Shown here piece by piece: positions 1-3,861 of a stretch of 5,150 nucleotides of DNA. The notes under the pieces are model-generated. The model saw only the letters and a program-made list of their open reading frames with translations, was not told where the DNA came from and ran no database searches. Source of the stretch: a bacterium (lineage in GTDB: Bacteria; Desulfobacterota; S145-22); assembly GCA_027073795.1 (NCBI GenBank), contig JALTEW010000482.1:1-5150 (forward strand). The letters are read 5' to 3'. Both the position numbers and the translations under genes were made by a program. The number at the start of each line of letters is the position of its first letter. Positions within the stretch are counted from its first letter, which is position 1.

Positions 1-80
1 GTATCAAGGACCTTCTTTCCCCCATCTTCGACAGTGATAGGCAGAAAGGGGATTCCTCCTGAAAAAACTCAATGCCATCA
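1..80. other. Left edge, no assignable gene
   Basis: This is the stretch beyond the stop codon of the AbiEii-like fragment on the minus strand. Two readings are possible and neither can be supported over so few bases. On the minus strand one frame stays open to the window edge and reads NDGIEFFQEESPFCLSLSKM. On the plus strand a frame open from the edge stops with TGA at 60-62 and ends in FDSDRQKGDSS. A TAATG overlap at the end of the AbiEii fragment opens only a 25-codon minus-strand frame (stop at 4-6), which looks spurious. I see no terminator or repeat here. Confidence 0.3.
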
Positions 81-350
81 TTAAAAGGGCTCAGTTATTG
101 CCCGCCAAGGTCCTGGCGCTTTCCAGGTTTTACGGAACTCCTTCTCTTCACACAGAGCAGTGATTATCGGTTTCAGGAATGTAGTGTTTGCTGAGACAAC
201 ATCTGCAAAGGACGCTGGAGCGTTATCCAGTTTGGATTTCCTAATGAATGCCCGCCACTGGGTCTCTTTCATGGGATCCTTGGCAAAAGAATCCTGAAGT
301 ACCGTTGGTGGGTTGGGTAAATTTGTTTCCTGATATTTATCAATCTGACG
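81..350 (-). pseudogene. C-terminal remnant of an AbiEii-type nucleotidyltransferase toxin
   Basis: The minus-strand frame ending with TAA at 81-83 encodes a tail that I recognise as the C-terminus of AbiEii/AbiGii-type proteins, the nucleotidyltransferase-like toxins of type IV TA / abortive-infection systems. The most telling parts are DPMKETQWRAFIRKSKLDNAP (about 218-278, family pattern F..DP.KQ.QW.AFL.K) and the closing TWKAPGPWR (about 102-130). Only some 80-90 residues remain of a protein that usually has around 300, and the N-terminal catalytic nucleotidyltransferase motifs are absent, so it cannot be an active toxin. The frame is open up to an ATG at 408-410, but its first 20 or so codons are the antisense of the AbrB-gene promoter region and do not look like the family. 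The exact left limit of the homology (about 311-350) is uncertain. The intact AbiEi-type antitoxin gene lies upstream on the same strand at 1106-1732, separated by an oppositely oriented AbrB/PIN pair. Confidence 0.68.
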
Positions 351-351
351 C

Positions 352-379
352 TTGCAATTTCTTGATTTTCTGATATTCT
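352..379 (+). promoter_or_regulatory. Promoter of the AbrB/PIN operon
   Basis: A -35 box TTGCAA (352-357) is separated by 16 bp from a -10 box TATTCT (374-379). The -10 is preceded by TGA, giving the extended -10 form TGnTATTCT, which can compensate for the imperfect hexamers (4/6 each). The expected start site is near 386, about 24 bases before the AbrB ATG. The promoter sits inside or at the edge of the AbiEii remnant carried on the other strand. Confidence 0.55.
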
Positions 380-391
380 TACAAGTAAGAA
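376..391. promoter_or_regulatory. Perfect palindrome, candidate TA autoregulatory operator
   Basis: TTCTTAC-AA-GTAAGAA is a perfect inverted repeat with 7-base arms and a 2-base spacer. It overlaps the -10 hexamer and the predicted transcription start of the AbrB/PIN operon and ends 18 bases before the AbrB start codon. AbrB/MazE-type antitoxins commonly bind palindromes over their own promoters and repress, with the toxin as co-repressor. The position fits that role. The binding itself is inference. Confidence 0.55.
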
Positions 392-409
392 AACAAAGGA
401 GACAAAACA

Positions 410-673
410 ATGGCTGATATTGCTACGACGCGTCTTTCCTCAAAAGGTCAAGTGGTCATCCCTGGGGACATTCGCAAAAAGCTGAATCTGAAAGAAGGAA
501 CCCGTTTCATCGTTCTGGGAGAAAAAGACGCCGTGATTCTGAAAAAGATTGCCCCGCCTTCGATGAAGGAATTTGACCGGCTTTTGGAAAAGGCCCGTAA
601 GGCAGCGAAAGAGGTGGGGCTGGAACCTTCGGACGTTGACGCTCTCATCCAAGAGGCCCGCTCCGAAAAATGA
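410..673 (+). CDS. AbrB/MazE/SpoVT-fold antitoxin
   Basis: This 87-residue protein carries a swapped-hairpin AbrB (SpoVT-AbrB) DNA-binding domain at about residues 5-50. The signature TTRLSSKGQVVIPGDIRKKL (residues 6-25) is followed by the glycine turn and a V/I-rich strand. The rest (about 52-87) is charged and helical, the usual segment by which such antitoxins wrap their toxin. The start is secure: ATG at 410 with AAAGGAG (395-401) eight bases upstream. The stop overlaps the PIN-gene start as ATGA (670-673), so the two are translationally coupled and the antitoxin is made first. The likely role is to neutralise the PIN nuclease and repress the operon through the palindrome at 376-391. The gene has no close relation to the AbiE genes on the other strand and probably arrived as an independent module. 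Confidence 0.9.
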   Translation: MADIATTRLSSKGQVVIPGDIRKKLNLKEGTRFIVLGEKDAVILKKIAPPSMKEFDRLLEKARKAAKEVGLEPSDVDALIQEARSEK

Positions 674-1077
674 GGGTGGTCGTTGACACAAATGTTCTCA
701 TCTCGGGCATCTTCTTTGGGGGTCCGCCTGGAGATATTATCGAACTTTGGAAATCAAAGAGGATCACTCCTGTTATATCGGAGCCCATCGTCTCCGAATA
801 TCTCAGGGTCGCGAGAGTGATACACGAAAAATATCCACGGATTGAAATTGACGCCCTCCTTGAAATGCTTATTATCAACGCCGAAATCGTAGACACCTCG
901 GGTTTTACGGTTGACGCATGCGAAGATCCTGACGACAATAAGTTCCTTGAATGTGCGATGGCGGGAGAATGCCGGATTGTTATCTCAGGGGATAACCATT
1001 TATTGAAAGTTTCCAAGTATCAGAACATTCGCATCTTAACCCCCCGTGACTTCCTGGAAGAATACGGCCCTTTTTAA
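670..1077 (+). CDS. PIN-domain toxin (VapC-like ribonuclease)
   Basis: This 135-residue single-domain PIN protein resembles the 'putative toxin-antitoxin system toxin component, PIN family' group. The acidic metal-binding residues are all visible: D6 in VVVDTNVLISG, E43 in the SEPIVSEYL helix, D86/D88/D89 in the EDPDDNKFLE motif, and D108 in VISGDNHLL near the end of the core. All expected Mg2+ ligands being present suggests an active endoribonuclease. VapC-type relatives cut tRNA or rRNA; the target of this one cannot be read from sequence. The start ATG (670) overlaps the antitoxin stop as ATGA. Its own Shine-Dalgarno (GAGG, 653-656) is 13 bases away and weak, so translation probably depends on coupling. 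The length is normal for the family and no frame damage is seen. The gene converges on abiEi with a 28-bp gap, and I see no clear terminator there. Confidence 0.9.
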   Translation: MRVVVDTNVLISGIFFGGPPGDIIELWKSKRITPVISEPIVSEYLRVARVIHEKYPRIEIDALLEMLIINAEIVDTSGFTVDACEDPDDNKFLECAMAGECRIVISGDNHLLKVSKYQNIRILTPRDFLEEYGPF

Positions 1078-1105
1078 AATGCTCAGATGGAGTGCTTGGG
1101 TAGAT

Positions 1106-1732
1106 TTAAATGATAGCCTCGAGATAGGGGCGCATGACTTTTGCCACTCGACATATTTTCGCAAAATGCAGCAGCTCATCCACATTTACGTTTCGTCGCT
1201 CACGATAAAAGCGAAGCGCTTCAATCACAGTATCCATGCCGATCCTGTTGCGGAACTTAAAACAGTCGGCCAGGGTCTTCTCGGGACTATAGACACGAAC
1301 AGAAACGCCATCCAGCCGGTGAACTTCAATCCCCTCGGTAAAAGACTTTCCACCAAACCGGAATGTGCGTATCGGAGGAAAGTCCAGCCGTGGTTCTTCC
1401 GCGCCAGGAGGTAGCGCTATATGAACCTCGTGTGGAATCTGGGTCGTGAGATCGTGGAAAGCCAGCGCTGATATGAGGCAAATCACGCCATTGGGAATCC
1501 GTTTTGCCACGGTTACAAGATCCGGGTTTTCAAGGGGATTGCTTCCGGCAAGACGGTACACGCCTCTGCTGATCCTCTCAAGTTTCCCGGCGTCCCGCAT
1601 GGCGTAAAGTGTCTGCGGGTGGATCCCCGCACGGAGGGCCTCTGCCGTTCGGAGTATGCCCCCATGTTGTTCGAAGGTGGCGATAGCCCGTCGAAATCTG
1701 TCTCCTCTTTTTTTTGTGTTTTGTTTATCCAA
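1106..1732 (-). CDS. AbiEi-type antitoxin / transcriptional regulator (orphan)
   Basis: This 208-residue protein matches the AbiEi family, the antitoxin of type IV AbiE toxin-antitoxin/abortive-infection systems. The N-terminal winged helix covers about residues 15-62 (EQHGGILRTAEALRAGIHPQ, then LYAMRDAGKLERISRGVYRL). The C-terminal AbiEi domain follows, with the family hallmark YSPEKTLADCFKFRNRIG at residues 148-165. In known systems AbiEi autorepresses the operon by binding inverted repeats and counteracts the AbiEii nucleotidyltransferase. The start is TTG (1730-1732), with a modest AGG about 10 bases upstream; no in-frame ATG precedes the helix-turn-helix, so this start keeps the domain whole. 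The toxin gene that should follow at once is absent; only a C-terminal piece survives 750 bp further on (81-350). The frame is undamaged, so the protein is probably made, either as a relic, as immunity against a related toxin, or as a regulator. Confidence 0.87.
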   Translation of the reverse strand: MDKQNTKKRGDRFRRAIATFEQHGGILRTAEALRAGIHPQTLYAMRDAGKLERISRGVYRLAGSNPLENPDLVTVAKRIPNGVICLISALAFHDLTTQIPHEVHIALPPGAEEPRLDFPPIRTFRFGGKSFTEGIEVHRLDGVSVRVYSPEKTLADCFKFRNRIGMDTVIEALRFYRERRNVNVDELLHFAKICRVAKVMRPYLEAII

Positions 1733-1800
1733 GATAATATTACCTATACATGTTTATTTTCACTCAATTCATATATCCTTTCGGCGAATTCTTCAATCAA

Positions 1801-2044
1801 TTGCCGGACAGGAACAACGGCGAGATCGTTATCAAACCCACTATCGTCGTTCCAATGGACAGGCTGAAGGGGCTTGTGAAAGACTACGATGAGGGCTTTT
1901 TAAGGGAGTTGCTGAAAACCAAAGAGCTTTCTAAGGAGGAAGAAAAGGGTTTTCGATCTTTACTGCTGTACCCTTGTCGCGCTTGAATTGAGGCACAATG
2001 TCCGAAGGAAAATCCCGGAGAAAGAAAAAGGTTATGTACCATAA
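1801..2044 (+). pseudogene. Frameshifted small ORF of unknown family
   Basis: A plus-strand frame open from 1750 becomes protein-like from about 1801, with lysine/glutamate-rich codons: GEIVIKPTIVVPMDRLKGLV and then RELLKTKELSKEEEKG. It ends early at a TGA (1984-1986). From about 1946 the +1 frame continues with similar composition (VFDLYCCTLVALELRHNVRR, then KIPEKEKGYVP) to TAA at 2042-2044. One extra base near the run AAAAGGGTTTT (1943-1953) would explain the break. No start has a convincing ribosome site: ATG 1855 and TTG 1801 lack one, and the AT-rich 5' part from ATG 1750 looks non-coding. I recognise no family; the small size and charge would suit an antitoxin, but that is only a guess. 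The 3' end runs into the tRNA terminator on the other strand. Confidence 0.35.
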
Positions 2045-2056
2045 GCTACCTAACCT
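2020..2056 (-). terminator. Rho-independent terminator of tRNA-Arg
   Basis: Read on the minus strand, AGGTTA(G)GTA ... TAC(A)TAACCT forms a 6-bp stem, a single mismatch and 3 more pairs around an 8-base loop (2029-2056). It is followed directly by TTTTCTTT (2021-2028). It begins 11 bases after the tRNA CCA end, the expected place for a terminator of a monocistronic tRNA gene. Confidence 0.6.
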
Positions 2057-2067
2057 ATTGAAATCAT

Positions 2068-2144
2068 TGGCACGCCTGGAGGGATTCGAACCCCCGGCCT
2101 GCGGATTAGAAGTCCGCTGCTCTATCCAGCTGAGCTACAGGCGC
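2068..2144 (-). tRNA. tRNA-Arg (anticodon UCU)
   Basis: A complete 77-base cloverleaf lies on the minus strand. The acceptor arm is GCGCCTG paired with CAGGCGT (one G-U at 1-72), the discriminator is G, and the CCA is encoded (2068-2070). The D arm reads GCTCAGCTGGATAGAGC, the anticodon stem GCGGA/TCCGC holds the loop CTTCTAA with anticodon TCT at 2108-2110, and the T arm contains GGTTCGAATCC. It decodes AGA (and AGG by wobble). It has its own promoter (2157-2185) and terminator (2020-2056), so it is probably a single-gene unit. Its 3' end faces the toxin-antitoxin region. Confidence 0.97.
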
Positions 2145-2156
2145 GCGTCTACAATA

Positions 2157-2185
2157 ATGATACATATCTTTGCGGGATTCGTCAA
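2157..2185 (-). promoter_or_regulatory. Promoter of tRNA-Arg
   Basis: On the minus strand a -35 box TTGACG (2180-2185) is followed by a 17-bp spacer and a -10 box TATCAT (2157-2162), a near-consensus sigma-70 promoter. Transcription should start near 2150, about six bases before the mature tRNA 5' end at 2144. Strong promoters this close are typical of tRNA genes. Confidence 0.75.
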
Positions 2186-2578
2186 TTCTGGTGGGCTTTA
2201 GATCAGAACGTCAGAATGACACAGGAATACAGTTATTTCTTGCTATTCTCTTGGCCCATCTTGTATAAATACCCCTTCACCTAAACCCTTTCACAGCTCC
2301 ATGTGGGGAAATATGTTCTCATTGCTGCTTAACCAATAACTCAGACAAAATGGGAAAAGCGGTTGACTTTTGAAAAAAGTTTTAGTAAGTAATGACCATC
2401 TTCAAAAATCATCCAAGCTTTTTATGTTTTTAGGATCGGGCAGGAGGAAAGGGATTTTCTGAAATAGGTGTTTTTATCGTCCCCATATTTCTTTGAAAGT
2501 TATTACGGGTTTTTTTAGCGGTTCGGCTATCAGGAAAAAATTTTTGTTTGATTGATCATCCATGATGGAGTCTATTCT
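2186..2578. other. AT-rich intergenic region upstream of cbiD
   Basis: I find no supported gene in these bases; frames are short and broken on both strands. It holds a ttgacttttgaaaaaagt stretch (2363-2380) in which ACTTTT-GAA-AAAAGT forms a small perfect inverted repeat and TTGACT resembles a -35 box, but no matching -10 lies at the right distance. It also holds T-rich and A-rich runs at 2511-2545 and a promoter-like pair at 2240-2269. I looked for the conserved B12-box and core of a cobalamin riboswitch on both strands and saw neither. Confidence 0.5.
2240..2269 (+). promoter_or_regulatory. Possible sigma-70 promoter far upstream of cbiD
   Basis: TTGCTA (2240-2245), an 18-bp spacer and TATAAA (2264-2269) make a fair promoter match pointing towards cbiD. 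If real, the cbiD/cobQ transcript would carry a leader of about 300 bases. Such matches occur by chance in AT-rich DNA, so this is only a candidate. Confidence 0.3.
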
Positions 2579-3856
2579 TTGAAATCATACAAGCGGAAGA
2601 GAAATTCACGGGGTTCAGGTTCCTTTTTGCCTAACAGGAACCATCATGAGTCTCCCGCAAACGCCTATCACAGCGAGCGGCATAGAATAGAGAAAAAGAA
2701 CCGTCTTGGATACACCACTGGCACATGTGCCGCTGGAGCTGCCAAAGCCGCTACCATCTTCCTCTTAACGGGGGATTCCCCGGAAACTATCTCACTTCTT
2801 CTTCCAAGCGGAAAGAGGTTCTGGTTTCCTATCAAGGGGTGCAAAAAAGGCGACGGTATGGTAACAGCCCGCGCCTCCACGGTCGCGGCAGACCCCAACG
2901 CCCCGGAAGTCTGGGTACACATCCGCTACGAGGAAAACGCAAGTTACCAGAGCGGAACCCTTTCCTTTGCCATCCATGGCGGGAATGGTGTGGGCAAAGT
3001 TACAAAACCGGGCCTTCCGCTCGCAGTAGGGGACGACGCCATATTTCCGGAATCGCAGGATCTGATCCGTGAAAACCTCATGGAGCTCTCAAAATTCATG
3101 CATTTCGGCAGTATTTGTCAGCTCTCCTTAACCATCGAGGTCCCGGACGGGGACAAGCTCGCCCGTCAATCCCTGTCTTCCAAAATAGGTATCGAGGGAG
3201 GTGTTGCTATACAGGAAACCCCGGCACTGAGTCGAATGGCAACCCCGGAGGCGTGGCATCACTGGATCAACCAGGCCCTTACGATTGCCAGAGAGGTAGG
3301 AGTCACAGAAATCGTCCTTACTCCTGGTGCAAAGGGGGAGCGGTTTGCCAGGAAGATTTTTCCGGAGGCCCCTCCCGAATCCTTCGTCCTGACAGCGGAT
3401 CATATCGAGCATGCCCTGCTTCAATCCAAGGCAATGGGATTCACCAAAATTTTCTATGTCAGCCATTTCTCTAAAATGCTGAAGGCCATGACGGGTAAAA
3501 CAAGGATGAGCCCAAAGGCGTTCGTGACTTCTCTGATCCCCGTTTATCACCTTGCCTTGGTGGAAAAGCTTCCCGAAAACCTTCTTACCTCCTTAAATCA
3601 GTGCAAAACCCCCAGGGAAGGTCTCGACCTGCTGATACGTGAAAGCGCAAAAAACATCTTTTTCCGAATCTGCCAGCGAGCCCATCGAAACCTCGCACGT
3701 ATTTTAGGCAACGAATCCCCGCTGGAGGTTATCCTTGTCTCATACGAAGGAGAAATTCTTTCCAGGTTCAAGACTGAAGAAAAGTTCGGCCGTCTCAATA
3801 TCCAGGACCATCCTTTCGCACCTTCCATGAAACCCACACCCGTAGAGAGACCTTAA
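2579..3856 (+). CDS. cbiD: CbiD-family cobalt-precorrin-5B C1-methyltransferase, divergent
   Basis: CbiD methylates C1 of cobalt-precorrin-5B with S-adenosylmethionine to give cobalt-precorrin-6A in the anaerobic, cytoplasmic corrin pathway. The family is shown by RLGYTTGTCAAGAAKAA (about residues 42-58 from TTG 2579), the glycine-rich GGNGVGKVTKPGLPLAVG (134-151), KIGIEGG (202-208) and VLTPGAKGERFA (246-257). About 380 residues follow GYTTG, as usual. Other stretches differ from the family as I remember it: QETPALSRM where ILGTTGIVRP is usual, SHFSKMLKAMTGKTRM where a GHPGK...THS segment is expected, and no DDPDVT after the first domain. No ATG is in frame. TTG 2579 has GGAG eight bases upstream and is my choice; TTG 2552 and 2627 are alternatives, and an ATG at 2646 would need a one-base shift. 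cobQ follows after 5 bp, so both are probably one operon. The family call is firm; unchanged activity is not. Confidence 0.85.
   Translation: MKSYKRKRNSRGSGSFLPNRNHHESPANAYHSERHRIEKKNRLGYTTGTCAAGAAKAATIFLLTGDSPETISLLLPSGKRFWFPIKGCKKGDGMVTARASTVAADPNAPEVWVHIRYEENASYQSGTLSFAIHGGNGVGKVTKPGLPLAVGDDAIFPESQDLIRENLMELSKFMHFGSICQLSLTIEVPDGDKLARQSLSSKIGIEGGVAIQETPALSRMATPEAWHHWINQALTIAREVGVTEIVLTPGAKGERFARKIFPEAPPESFVLTADHIEHALLQSKAMGFTKIFYVSHFSKMLKAMTGKTRMSPKAFVTSLIPVYHLALVEKLPENLLTSLNQCKTPREGLDLLIRESAKNIFFRICQRAHRNLARILGNESPLEVILVSYEGEILSRFKTEEKFGRLNIQDHPFAPSMKPTPVERP
2618..2642 (+). promoter_or_regulatory. Hairpin that would hide a Shine-Dalgarno before cbiD
   Basis: GGTTCCT (2618-2624) pairs perfectly with AGGAACC (2636-2642) around an 11-base loop. 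The right arm contains AGGA (2636-2639), the ribosome site of the ATG at 2646. In mRNA the hairpin would mask that site, and it also covers an alternative in-frame TTG at 2627. This may be translational control or chance. Confidence 0.35.
2646..2690 (+). other. Short out-of-frame start ORF over cbiD (14 codons)
   Basis: ATG at 2646 has the best ribosome site in the neighbourhood (AGGA, six bases upstream). It encodes MSLPQTPITASGIE and stops at TAG (2688-2690), just before the conserved GYTTG of CbiD, which is read one frame over. Joined across a one-base shift it would give a typical CbiD N-terminus of about 18 residues. It is therefore either the true cbiD start broken by a single-base loss (or base-call error), a coupled leader peptide, or chance. 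Confidence 0.4.
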
Positions 3857-3861
3857 ATTCC

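Noticed and set aside
1046..1414. Plus-strand ORF of 122 residues overlapping the PIN-gene end
   Set aside because: Most of it is antisense to abiEi, which has clear family motifs; this frame shows none.
1998..2201. Plus-strand ORF of 67 residues containing LARLEGFEPPACGLEVRCSI
   Set aside because: This is the well-known false protein obtained by translating the antisense of a tRNA gene; it lies across tRNA-Arg(UCU).
2251..2266. TTGGCCCATCTTGTA as a sigma-54 (-24/-12) promoter
   Set aside because: The GG-to-GC spacing is wrong and the -12 GC is missing.
2513..2545. TAGC...GCTA hairpin with neighbouring T and A runs, as a possible terminator
   Set aside because: The stem is only 4 bp and no T-tract follows it on either strand in the right orientation.
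3115..3550. Overlapping ORFs on both strands inside cbiD (plus 3115-3474, minus 3128-3550)
   Set aside because: They lie in shifted or antisense frames of cbiD, with proline/glycine/arginine-rich or patternless products and no start signals.
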